DNA of 64,000 nt from Mucilaginibacter yixingensis (GTDB lineage: Bacteria; Bacteroidota; Bacteroidia; Sphingobacteriales; Sphingobacteriaceae): the NCBI RefSeq assembly GCF_041080815.1, contig NZ_CP160205.1, positions 1-64,000 of the forward strand, read 5' to 3'. The position numbers were made by a program, and so were the translations under genes. Numbering within the stretch: the first letter of the stretch is position 1; every line of letters starts with the position of its first letter. The notes under the pieces were generated by a model. The model had not been told where the DNA came from, did not search any database, and worked only from the letters and a program-made list of their open reading frames with translations. Shown in pieces: positions 8,065 to 15,610 of this stretch.

Positions 8065-8646
8065 ATGGAAGCCGAAAAAATAAAAGAAAGCATAAAACGT
8101 GCGGCTCAGGAGCTGTTCAGGCGCTTTGGTTACCATAAAACCAGCGTTAATGAAATTGCTCGTCGTGCTAAAATTGCCAAGGCCACCATTTATAAATACT
8201 TCGAGAGTAAAGAAGCGTTGCTGCATGCCCTGCTGATGGATTACATCCGCGTAAGCGTAGATGAGTTGATCCATGCCGATAGCCCGGGGATGGACGAGGA
8301 GGCGCACCTGAGTAACCTTATCCTGAAAACCAGTCGACTGAGCTACACCGTTTGTAACGAGTTTATCGGGTGGGATTTCATTCGCGAGTCTACCAACTCA
8401 CAGGAGTTTTTAAAGAATCTCTCTAACGAGCTGGAAGAGCTGCTGGTTAGCTCATTTGCCCGCCTGGGCGGTATGCGCAAACACGAAAGTTATATGCAGC
8501 GACTGCGTTTCCTCATTAAATGCAGCAAGAGTATTGTATTTAGCTTCGCCTTTACCTCGGTAAGCGACTCTGACGTGCGCAAGCATTTTGTGTCTTTTCA
8601 AAAAGAAATTCTCCCCTATCTGGTTAAGGCGGCTATACAGATATAG
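8065..8646 (+). CDS. TetR/AcrR family transcriptional regulator
   Basis: One-component repressor. The N-terminal helix-turn-helix spans about residues 10-55 and shows the family pattern AAQELFRRFGYHKTSVNEIA followed by KATIYKYFESKEALLHAL. The C-terminal ligand-binding domain (60-193) is all-helical and has no recognisable ligand signature. It lies 3 bases behind the Rieske-like lipoprotein gene. No efflux pump adjoins, so its target is unclear. Confidence 0.92.
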   Translation: MEAEKIKESIKRAAQELFRRFGYHKTSVNEIARRAKIAKATIYKYFESKEALLHALLMDYIRVSVDELIHADSPGMDEEAHLSNLILKTSRLSYTVCNEFIGWDFIRESTNSQEFLKNLSNELEELLVSSFARLGGMRKHESYMQRLRFLIKCSKSIVFSFAFTSVSDSDVRKHFVSFQKEILPYLVKAAIQI

Positions 8647-8662
8647 GTGTATTAGGTCGTTT

Positions 8663-8758
8663 GTCATTGCGAGGAACGAAGCAATCTCGTCGCATGACTA
8701 GTTGCAGGCGACGAGATTGCTTCGCGCACAGGCTTACCACACCCCTGCTCGCAATGAC
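8663..8758. repeat. REP-like element, GTCATTGCGAGG family
   Basis: The left arm GTCATTGCGAGGAACGAAGC and the right end CTGCTCGCAATGAC are inverted. The internal CAATCTCGTCGC / GCGACGAGATTG also pair. The right arm is partly replaced by a non-pairing stretch (GCGCACAGGCTTACC). It separates the convergent TetR and rsmA genes. Confidence 0.75.
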
Positions 8759-8795
8759 AAAATCTTTGGTTGGCAATTATTAGATAGCTGTTCTG

Positions 8796-9584
8796 TCAAT
8801 CTCTCGCAGCGCTGATCTTATTGGTCAACGCCACAAAATCAGCAACGCTCAAGCGCTCGGCACGCAGGTCAAGCATCGGCTCTTCGGTCATTTTTTCTTT
8901 GTTGATGAGCGATGATAACGCATTACGCAAAGTTTTGCGTCGCTGATTGAAGCCGGCTTTTACCACCTGCCAGAACAGTTTTTCATCGCAATCCAGTTTT
9001 TCCGTTTCGTTTCGTGTTAGTCTGATTACTGCCGAAAGTACTTTTGGTGGCGGGTTAAATACCCCGGCTTTTACGGTAAACAGATACTCGGCCTTGTAGT
9101 AGGCCTGAATGAAAACACTCAGGATGCCATACTCTTTGCTGCCGGGTTTTTCCACGCAACGCTCGGCTACTTCTTTTTGAAACATGCCTACCACTTCGGT
9201 CACCTTGTCGCGGTTATCCAATACTTTGAAAAGGATCTGTGACGAGATATTGTATGGGAAGTTGCCGATGATGCCGAAGGGCTGTTTAAAAATGCTGTCG
9301 AAATCCATCTCCAGAAAATCGGCATTGATCAGCCGCTCGCCCAACTGCGGGTATTTTTTTTTCAGGAAATCGTATGATTCGGTGTCGATATCGATGAGGT
9401 AGGTTTCCAGGTTTTCTTTCTGGAGCAGAAAGTCTGACAGGATGCCCATGCCCGGACCAACTTCCAGCACCTGGGTGTATTTGTCCTGGTAACGCAAACT
9501 GTCTACAATTTTTGAAGCAATATTTTTATCGGTTAAAAAATGCTGACCCAGATGTTTCTTCGCGCTTACCAGTGACATATGCAA
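8796..9584 (-). CDS. rsmA: 16S rRNA (adenine1518-N6/adenine1519-N6)-dimethyltransferase
   Basis: SAM-dependent enzyme (KsgA) that dimethylates two adjacent adenines in the 3' hairpin of 16S rRNA late in 30S assembly. It begins with the family hallmark KKHLGQHFLTD. Motif I is LEVGPGMGILSDFLL, and the catalytic motif IV reads GNFPYNIS (usually NLPYN). The C-terminal domain has GFNQRRKTLRNALSSL. At 262 residues it is full length. A second in-frame ATG two codons in is an equally plausible start. It is divergent from pdxA, a neighbour also linked to rsmA in other bacteria. Confidence 0.96.
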   Translation of the reverse strand: MHMSLVSAKKHLGQHFLTDKNIASKIVDSLRYQDKYTQVLEVGPGMGILSDFLLQKENLETYLIDIDTESYDFLKKKYPQLGERLINADFLEMDFDSIFKQPFGIIGNFPYNISSQILFKVLDNRDKVTEVVGMFQKEVAERCVEKPGSKEYGILSVFIQAYYKAEYLFTVKAGVFNPPPKVLSAVIRLTRNETEKLDCDEKLFWQVVKAGFNQRRKTLRNALSSLINKEKMTEEPMLDLRAERLSVADFVALTNKISAARD

Positions 9585-9773
9585 TTGAATATTTGAGCAA
9601 ATTACGGCATATTTGTCGGAAAAGCTGAAAGACCATGGCAGAAAGCAGAAAGCTCATGCAAAAATCTCAGCTTAAAACTATATTTGTTAATTGACCAAGT
9701 CGGTAACATCCGGGGCTTTTAGCTTTACGCTTTTAGCTTTCTGCTTACAAATCGGCTTTTAGCTAAAAAAATA

Positions 9774-10829
9774 ATGAGCGAAAAATATAAGATAGGGATA
9801 AGTATAGGCGATGTTAATGGCATCGGCCTCGAAATTATTATCAAAACCCTGGCCGATTCTGCTATATATAATTACTGTACGCCTATTGTTTACGGGCATA
9901 CCAAGGTGGCCTCGTTCCATCGCAGATCAATCAACGCGCACGAGCTGAATTTTAACGTTATCACCCACCCATCGCAGGCGCATCATAAAAAAGCCAATAT
10001 GATTAACTGCTGGGAAGAGGATGTAAAGATTGATTTAGGTGTATCAAACGAGACCGGCGGCAAATACGCATTCCTTTCTCTGGAACGAGCCACGGCTGAT
10101 TTGCTGGCGGGCGAGATTGACGCCCTGGTAACAGCGCCTATCAATAAAGACAACATCCAGAACGAGAATTTTAATTTTCCCGGTCATACCGAATACCTGC
10201 AGGAGCGCGATGAAGCTGCCGAATCACTGATGTTTCTGGTGAGCGATACTTTGCGTGTAGGTGTGGTTACCGGTCATATCCCGGTTGCCCAGATCGCATC
10301 GTCTATCACCGGCGAAAAAATTATCGGCAAGCTGAAGCTGATGAACGAAAGCTTGCGTACTGATTTCTGGATCCGCAAACCAAAGATCGCCGTGCTGGGC
10401 TTAAACCCGCATGCTGGCGATAATGGATTGATAGGTAAAGAAGAGCAGGAGATTATTGCCCCTGCACTGGAAGAAGCCCGTGCGGCAGGCATCCTGGCAT
10501 TTGGTCCGTACCCGGCTGACGGCTTTTTTGCCAATGGCAGTTATCAGCAGTTTGATGCCGTGCTGGCCATGTATCATGATCAGGGTTTGATTCCGTTTAA
10601 ACAGATCTCGTTTGAATCGGGCGTAAACTTTACTGCCGGTTTGAGTTTTGTGCGTACCTCGCCAGACCATGGCACGGCTTACGACATCGCCGGACAGAAC
10701 AAAGCATCTGAAGTATCATTCCGTGAGGCTTTGTTTACTGCATTGCAGATTGTAAGACATCGTAATGAGAATGAAGAGTTAAATGAAAACCCACTGCAGT
10801 TTAGTAAGCTGAGCAGGGACAGAGATTAA
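9774..10829 (+). CDS. pdxA: 4-hydroxythreonine-4-phosphate dehydrogenase
   Basis: NAD-dependent, metal-dependent oxidation of 4-phosphohydroxy-L-threonine in the DXP-dependent route to pyridoxal 5'-phosphate. Family motifs are GDVNGIGLEIIIK at the N-terminus, TAPINKDNIQ and FPGHTEYLQ around residues 120-145, GLNPHAGDNGLIGKEE near 205-220, and the metal-binding YHDQGLIPFK. Length (351) is typical. A 189-base divergent region separates it from rsmA, so the two may share regulatory sequence. Confidence 0.96.
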   Translation: MSEKYKIGISIGDVNGIGLEIIIKTLADSAIYNYCTPIVYGHTKVASFHRRSINAHELNFNVITHPSQAHHKKANMINCWEEDVKIDLGVSNETGGKYAFLSLERATADLLAGEIDALVTAPINKDNIQNENFNFPGHTEYLQERDEAAESLMFLVSDTLRVGVVTGHIPVAQIASSITGEKIIGKLKLMNESLRTDFWIRKPKIAVLGLNPHAGDNGLIGKEEQEIIAPALEEARAAGILAFGPYPADGFFANGSYQQFDAVLAMYHDQGLIPFKQISFESGVNFTAGLSFVRTSPDHGTAYDIAGQNKASEVSFREALFTALQIVRHRNENEELNENPLQFSKLSRDRD

Positions 10830-10854
10830 AATATCTCCACTAAAAAAAGAGCGA

Positions 10855-10928
10855 GGGTGTCATCCTGAGCTTGTCGAAGGGCGCGGGAAGGCCGACGCTC
10901 GTGTTTCGACAAGCTCAACATGACACCC
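10855..10928. repeat. REP-like element, GTGTCATCCTGAGC family
   Basis: GGGTGTCATCCTGAGCTTGT pairs with its inverted end ACAAGCTCAACATGACACCC-like sequence (ends at 10928). The CGAAG/CTTCG-type GC-rich centre is unpaired. The TCATCCTGAGC core recurs as the right arm of the chimeric element at 2638-2720. Confidence 0.75.
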
Positions 10929-10985
10929 TTTTTCTATGCGCTGCAAAAGCATAATAAATAAGATTTAATCCCCGCTTGAGAGAGG

Positions 10986-11113
10986 ACTGTGCGATTCCCT
11001 CCCTTGGGAGGGTGTAGGGAGGGGTCTATGCAATCATCTATCGTATAAACCCCTCCCTTCCACTTCACAATACCACCGCGCCCCTACTCTCTCAAGAGGG
11101 GAATCGCACAAGT
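10986..11113. repeat. Long inverted repeat between pdxA and the acyltransferase gene
   Basis: GTGCGATTCCC (from 10989) pairs with GGGAATCGCAC (ending 11109). Inner CCCTCCCTTGGGAGGG and GGGAGGGGTCTAT / ATA...CCCCTCCCTT segments pair as well. It is non-coding. The following 11114-11435 holds no gene. It has only a 7-bp pairing ATACCCC/GGGGTAT (11286-11292 with 11328-11334), which may be a leader structure of the next gene. Confidence 0.6.
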
Positions 11114-11435
11114 CTATCACTTTTTCTAGTCCTTTAGAATAGGCTGTCACCCACCCAAACTGTGTCTACCCATACCACAGCGCCCAACCTGCCAATGCTT
11201 TAATAGCTCAAAAGTCATCCCCAAGCAAACATTCCCCATTTTTTTATGTTAAATTTCCGGTCGGTAACGCAAAACTGCCAACTAAATACCCCTATTTAAT
11301 TATAAGTCCGGCAAACTCAAAATTTGCGGGGTATAAGGCTGTTGGTTAGTTCTTAACTAATAATATTTTCATTCCGGCTGCCGTTTAATCAATATTGGAT
11401 GCTTAACGCGCCAGGCGCCATACGATGTTCGTGTT

Positions 11436-12620
11436 TTGATAAATTTAGATTCCAGCCGAGTTCGGTCTATTGATGCTTTTCGTGCGCTCACCATGTTCCT
11501 CATGATTTTTGTAAATGATGTGGAAGATGTACCCGGTGTGCCGCAGTGGATAAAGCATGTCGGCGAAAATGCAGATGGCCTTGGTTTGGCCGATACCATC
11601 TTTCCTGCTTTTCTTTTTATTGTTGGCTTGTCTATCCCTTTTGCGTTTCAAAGCCGCATTGTTCGGGGCGACACCCGTCTGCTCAAACGCATTTTTACCC
11701 GTTCTTTTGCGCTAATTTTTATTGGCTTTTTCCATTCTAATATGGAAACCTATAACGAGGCCATTGCCAAACTGCCCAAACCGGTTTGGGAGAGCCTGGT
11801 TACCTTCGGTTTCTTTTTCCTGTTTTTAGATTACAGCAGATTTAAAAAATATAAACGCTACCTGTTCCAGGGATTTGGCGCAGCGTTAATTATTGCCATG
11901 TCTGCCCTTTATAAAACCAGCGAGCCGGGGCATACCTGGCTGCATTTTAGTTGGTGGGGCATATTGGGGCTGATTGGCTGGGCGTACTTGTACTGTGCAT
12001 TGATCTATTATTACAGTAAAGGCGCGTTGTGGGTGCAGGCAGCGTTCTGGCTGTTCTTTATGTTCCTCAATATTGATATCCACTTCGGGTGGTTTGATTT
12101 TCTGAGCAAAACCTATAATTACCTGTGGATGGCCGGTAATGGGGCCATGCAAAGTTTCACCATGGCCGGCATCTTTGTGGCGGTACTGTATATGCGCCTC
12201 TCGAAAGAGAAGGAATTGCGCATGTTGTGGGTGGGCATGTTGTTGATGGCCGTGATTTTATTTAACCTTGGTTTTATTGTGCGCCTGTACAGCGGAGGCA
12301 TTTCTAAGGCGCGTGACACCCCGTCATGGGTGCTGATCTGCACCGGTATTAGTTTGGTGGCTTACTTGTTTTTTGTGCTGCTGGTTGATGTGTGGAAGAA
12401 ATATAAGTTGTTTAAACCTATTGAGCCCGCGGGTACCAACACCTTTACCTGTTACCTGGTGCCGTTTTTGTTTTACCCGGCCTATGAGATGTCTAACCTG
12501 GGCTATCCCGAAGTGCTGAGCGAAGGGATGGGTGGGTTGATTAAGTGTATCGTCTTCTCGTTTGTAATGGTGTGGATTGCCGGTTTGCTGGCCAAGATCA
12601 ACGTCAGGCTTAAGATTTAG
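11436..12620 (+). CDS. Multi-pass membrane protein, DUF5009/HGSNAT-like acyltransferase
   Basis: Integral inner-membrane protein of 394 residues with about ten hydrophobic helices. It begins with the SRVRSIDAFRALTMFLMIFV pattern seen in DUF5009 proteins, related to heparan-alpha-glucosaminide N-acetyltransferase and YeiB. Such proteins are thought to carry acyl groups across the membrane to sugars. No ATG is available upstream in frame. TTG is used as start because the conserved N-terminal motif would be lost from the first internal ATG (M20). The following SGNH hydrolase and esterase genes make a surface-sugar acylation role plausible, but this is inference. Confidence 0.8.
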   Translation: MINLDSSRVRSIDAFRALTMFLMIFVNDVEDVPGVPQWIKHVGENADGLGLADTIFPAFLFIVGLSIPFAFQSRIVRGDTRLLKRIFTRSFALIFIGFFHSNMETYNEAIAKLPKPVWESLVTFGFFFLFLDYSRFKKYKRYLFQGFGAALIIAMSALYKTSEPGHTWLHFSWWGILGLIGWAYLYCALIYYYSKGALWVQAAFWLFFMFLNIDIHFGWFDFLSKTYNYLWMAGNGAMQSFTMAGIFVAVLYMRLSKEKELRMLWVGMLLMAVILFNLGFIVRLYSGGISKARDTPSWVLICTGISLVAYLFFVLLVDVWKKYKLFKPIEPAGTNTFTCYLVPFLFYPAYEMSNLGYPEVLSEGMGGLIKCIVFSFVMVWIAGLLAKINVRLKI

Positions 12621-12695
12621 CCCCATACAGATTAATGCCCTTTAAAATTCGTGTTATTTAATTATAAACAGCCGTTAACTTAAACGCTCATTTTG

Positions 12696-12703
12696 TAGTT
12701 TTG
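12696..12703 (+). promoter_or_regulatory. -7 box immediately before SGNH hydrolase gene
   Basis: TAGTTTTG matches TAnnTTTG exactly and ends only 4 bases before the ATG, implying a leaderless or nearly leaderless message. No clear TTG is present at the -33 distance. Confidence 0.4.
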
Positions 12704-12707
12704 GGGC

Positions 12708-13304
12708 ATGTTCTGGTACGAAGAAGAGGTAAAGCAATTAGAAGCCAAAGCCGTCAATACAGCCGCCTGGGGCGAAACCTTGTTTTACGGTAGTTCTTCT
12801 ATCCGTTTGTGGTCAACCCTCGGGCATGATTTTCCGGACCTTAAGCCGGTCAACCTCGGCTTTGGTGGTTCTACATTGGCGGCGTGCGTTTGGTTTTCTG
12901 AGCGCATCCTCTCTCCTTATCGTCCTAAGCGACTCATCTTATATGCGGGCGACAATGATCTGGGCGATGGCCGCAATCCAGAGGAAGTACTCATCTTTTT
13001 CCAGGAGTTTACAGAAAGGGTGAAGCAAATGTTTGGCGACTTGCCTTGCTGGTTCATTTCGCTTAAACCTAGTTTGGCCCGGTGGAATATTGTTGATAAA
13101 TTTAAGTACACCAATACACTGGTACAGGCAGAGATTAATGATCATCAGCCTAACTGGAAATTTATTAACCTTTTTCCGGAAATGCTTAACGATAAAGGCA
13201 TGCCCCGACGCGATTTTTATGATGGCGATGGCCTGCATCTCAGCCTAGCCGGTTACTACGTATGGAAATCACAAGTAAATAAAGCCATCAACCAAAATAT
13301 ATGA
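12708..13304 (+). CDS. SGNH/GDSL-family hydrolase
   Basis: Serine esterase/lipase-like hydrolase of 198 residues without a signal peptide, so probably cytoplasmic. All four SGNH blocks are visible: LFYGSSSIRLW (block I, nucleophile probably S30), LGFGGSTL (block II glycine), AGDNDLG (block III asparagine) and DGLHLS (block V, D174 and H177). The first block has GSS in place of GDS. Its stop overlaps the start of the next esterase gene by 4 bases (ATGA), so the two are translationally coupled. The substrate is unknown; deacetylation of a sugar or lipid is typical. Confidence 0.88.
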   Translation: MFWYEEEVKQLEAKAVNTAAWGETLFYGSSSIRLWSTLGHDFPDLKPVNLGFGGSTLAACVWFSERILSPYRPKRLILYAGDNDLGDGRNPEEVLIFFQEFTERVKQMFGDLPCWFISLKPSLARWNIVDKFKYTNTLVQAEINDHQPNWKFINLFPEMLNDKGMPRRDFYDGDGLHLSLAGYYVWKSQVNKAINQNI

Positions 13305-14020
13305 AACGGGAGTATTACTGCTGGCACAGTCCCAATCTTAAGCGCGATATGGAAATGCTTGTTTTTGGTGATGGTGGCCCGTCGGTATTATTTTTCCCTA
13401 CCCGTATGGCCCGTTTTTTTGACTATGAAAATTGGGGCATAGTTGGCGCAGTTCAGGATAAAATTAAAAGAGGCGAACTGCAGTTGTACTGTGTAGACAG
13501 CATTGACAGCGAAAGTTTCTACAATCAAGACATCCACCCTTCAGAGCGCATTGTGCGCCACCTGCAATACGAGCAATATATTTTAGAGGAAGTAGTACCG
13601 CGGATGGACAATACCGACGGCCTTATCGTTGCCGGTTGTAGCATGGGCGCTTACCATGCCGCCACTCTGGCCTTCAGAAAACCCGAATTATTCTATAAAG
13701 CCGTATGCATGAGCGGCCGGTATGACTTAACCCGTCAGATTGGTGATTTTCGCGATCTGTTTGACGGCTATCATAACGAGGATATCTACTTCAGCATGCC
13801 ACGCCAGTTTGTGCGCCATGTGCATGATCCGGTAAACCTTACCGCCATGCGCGATATGGAGATCATTATTGCCATTGGCGAAACAGATCCGTTTATTGAT
13901 GATAACCGGGAGTTTGATGCCCTGTTGTGGGATAAAGGTATCGAACATCAGTTTCCCATTTGGGAAGGTTATGCGCATCGCCCGCGCTACTGGCGCCAAA
14001 TGGCCCAGCTTTACTTTTAA
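13301..14020 (+). CDS. Esterase, alpha/beta hydrolase fold
   Basis: Putative-esterase-family protein (esterase D/XynC-like), 239 residues, no signal peptide. The nucleophile elbow GCSMGAYHA places the serine at S114. A later acid is likely in IGETDPFIDDN, and the catalytic histidine lies in GYAHRPRYW near the C-terminus. It is translationally coupled to the SGNH hydrolase by an ATGA overlap, so the two probably act on the same or related esters. A stop-codon-distal terminator lies at 14143-14177. Confidence 0.88.
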   Translation: MKREYYCWHSPNLKRDMEMLVFGDGGPSVLFFPTRMARFFDYENWGIVGAVQDKIKRGELQLYCVDSIDSESFYNQDIHPSERIVRHLQYEQYILEEVVPRMDNTDGLIVAGCSMGAYHAATLAFRKPELFYKAVCMSGRYDLTRQIGDFRDLFDGYHNEDIYFSMPRQFVRHVHDPVNLTAMRDMEIIIAIGETDPFIDDNREFDALLWDKGIEHQFPIWEGYAHRPRYWRQMAQLYF

Positions 14021-14084
14021 GAGCCGTTTTTACGCAAATAAGCTATACCTTATTTTTTAGTTAATGTGGAGTTTACAAATCTCC

Positions 14085-14177
14085 GGTTACTTTGCGACGT
14101 ATAATTGGGGAAATCCCATCAACTTAAATCTTAACATCCGGGGCCGCGTCGCAGTAATTGCACGCGGCTCTTTTTTA
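14085..14177 (+). ncRNA. Candidate small RNA with terminator
   Basis: It starts CGGTTACTTTG (-7-like TTACTTTG at 14087-14094) and contains a TGGGGAAATCCCA hairpin. GCGACG (14094-14099) pairs with CGTCGC (14147-14152), a pairing that competes with the closing terminator GCCGCGT (14143-14149)/ACGCGGC (14162-14168) + T6. It could instead be just the trailer of the esterase operon. It shares CGGTTACTTTG, ATCCCA and TAAATCTTA, in the same order, with 3690-3793. Confidence 0.35.
14143..14177 (+). terminator. Rho-independent terminator
   Basis: A 7-bp GC-rich stem GCCGCGT/ACGCGGC is followed by TCTTTTTTATTA. It closes either the SGNH-esterase operon or a separate small transcript. Confidence 0.7.
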
Positions 14178-14210
14178 TTATCACCTCCGCTACTGATTAC
14201 ACATATACAG

Positions 14211-14310
14211 CACGTCATTGCGAGGAACGAAGCAATCTCTGCGAAGGACACTCCGACTTGCTAAGTGGATTTGCATGTACAGAGATTGCTTCGTTCCTCG
14301 CAATGACGTG
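14211..14310. repeat. REP-like element, GTCATTGCGAGG family
   Basis: CACGTCATTGCGAGGAACGA and its exact inverse end at TCGTTCCTCGCAATGACGTG. The outer 30 or so bases pair without mismatch, leaving a loop that contains GATTTGCATGTAC. It lies between the esterase terminator and the ECF sigma gene. The rest of 14311-14462 shows nothing certain. Confidence 0.85.
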
Positions 14311-14462
14311 TGGTGATAGCAGGTAGTAGTTTGATTAATAGACAGCTGTTTGCTATATTGTTTTTGAACAGACCATGGTCGGTCAAAATGACTCTCAATC
14401 AATTATTTAACAAAATTTTCACTTGCTGTGCAACGTAGCCAAAAACGCTGCGTCTATTATCC

Positions 14463-15041
14463 ATGAAAGCTGATTCACAATTGGAAGCGCTATATATAGA
14501 TAAGCATTATCAACTGGTGGCCGAGTGCAAGCAGGGCAGCAAAAAAGCCTGCTATGAACTGTACCGCCTGTATGCCAAGGCTATGCTGAACGTGGCGTTC
14601 AGGATAGTGGGCAATACCGATGAGGCTGAAGATGTGCTTCAGGAGGCTTTTCTGGATGCCTTTAACCGCATAAAGGATTTCAGGCAAGAAACCACCTTTG
14701 GCCTGTGGCTAAAACAAATTGTGGTGCATCGTGCCATCAATCTGTTGCGTAAACGCAAGATGGACCTGATAGGGATGGATGGCGATGAGCTGGAAAATAT
14801 TGCGGATGAGGAACCGGAGGATCTGGAAGAAATTCAATATAAAGTGGAGCAGGTAAAAGAGGCCATGAAAGAGTTGCCCGAAGGATACCGGGTGGTGATA
14901 TCGCTCTATCTGTTAGAGGGGTACGATCACGAAGAGATAGGACAAATATTACATATAACAGAAAACACCTCAAGAACCCAGTTTTTGAGAGCTAAACGCA
15001 AGTTAAGCGAGATATTAAAACAGAAAGGATTAGTGGCATGA
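14463..15041 (+). CDS. ECF-type RNA polymerase sigma factor (RpoE-like)
   Basis: Sigma-70 family factor of 192 residues. Region 2 is clear in LNVAFRIVGNTDEAEDVLQE and AFNRIKDFRQETTFGLWL. Region 4 shows LPEGYRVVISLYLLEGYDHE and the recognition helix TENTSRTQFLRAKRKL. It heads a three-gene operon with overlapping junctions (ATGA overlap, then 20 bases), followed by a single-pass membrane protein and an exported repeat protein. This arrangement suggests an envelope-responsive sigma/anti-sigma module, with the downstream genes as regulator and possible sensor or target. Confidence 0.95.
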   Translation: MKADSQLEALYIDKHYQLVAECKQGSKKACYELYRLYAKAMLNVAFRIVGNTDEAEDVLQEAFLDAFNRIKDFRQETTFGLWLKQIVVHRAINLLRKRKMDLIGMDGDELENIADEEPEDLEEIQYKVEQVKEAMKELPEGYRVVISLYLLEGYDHEEIGQILHITENTSRTQFLRAKRKLSEILKQKGLVA

Positions 15042-15610
15042 GCAAGCAGTTAGAAGATTTTATAAAAGCCAACCGCGAACAATTTGATGACCTTGAACCC
15101 CGCCTGGGTTTATGGAATAAAATTGAGGGTCAGCTCAACTTTGAGCAAGAGGAGCCAGAGCAGCCAAAAAAGGGCGACGTCAGAACTTTCTCCCTGGGCT
15201 TTGTGCTACGCATGGCCGCCATCATCATCGTAGTAATGGCCGTTGGCTTTATGTTATACATTCAAAAAAGCGCGGGCACTAAGGTTGATTATGCTAAGAT
15301 CAACCCAGAGTATGCCCAGCAACGCATCCGCTACGCCTCTATGGTGCAGGCCAAACGTACCGAGCTTAAAGAACTCACCAAAACCAACCCTGAGCTTTAC
15401 AAAGAGTTTAGCGCAGATTTAACCAAAATGGATTCGACCTATAATCGTCTCAATAAAGATTTAGCTACCAGTCCTAACCAGGAACGTGTTTTACGTGCAA
15501 TGATCCGGAACTTGCAAATACAAACCGAGGTACTTAATCAGCAACTAAATGTAATTGAACAGTACAACGAATTTAAAGATCAACAACAAAATGAAACTAA
15601 GAGTATATAA
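15038..15610 (+). CDS. Single-pass membrane protein, putative anti-sigma regulator
   Basis: A 190-residue protein with a cytoplasmic N-terminal region (1-55; LEPRLGLWNKIEGQLN resembles the N-terminus of Bacteroidota anti-sigma-like proteins). One transmembrane helix spans about residues 59-81 (FVLRMAAIIIVVMAVGFMLY). A helical periplasmic part rich in K, E, Q and N follows. It overlaps the sigma gene by 4 bases and the next gene by 20. Position and topology make it the probable anti-sigma factor of the upstream ECF factor. No zinc-finger motif is visible, so the mechanism is unproven. Confidence 0.8.
   Translation: MSKQLEDFIKANREQFDDLEPRLGLWNKIEGQLNFEQEEPEQPKKGDVRTFSLGFVLRMAAIIIVVMAVGFMLYIQKSAGTKVDYAKINPEYAQQRIRYASMVQAKRTELKELTKTNPELYKEFSADLTKMDSTYNRLNKDLATSPNQERVLRAMIRNLQIQTEVLNQQLNVIEQYNEFKDQQQNETKSI

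Noticed and set aside
10831..11435. Possible riboswitch in the gap before the acyltransferase gene
   Set aside because: Only a 7-bp ATACCCC/GGGGTAT pairing is visible. It matches no recognised riboswitch pattern and no terminator or anti-terminator exists.
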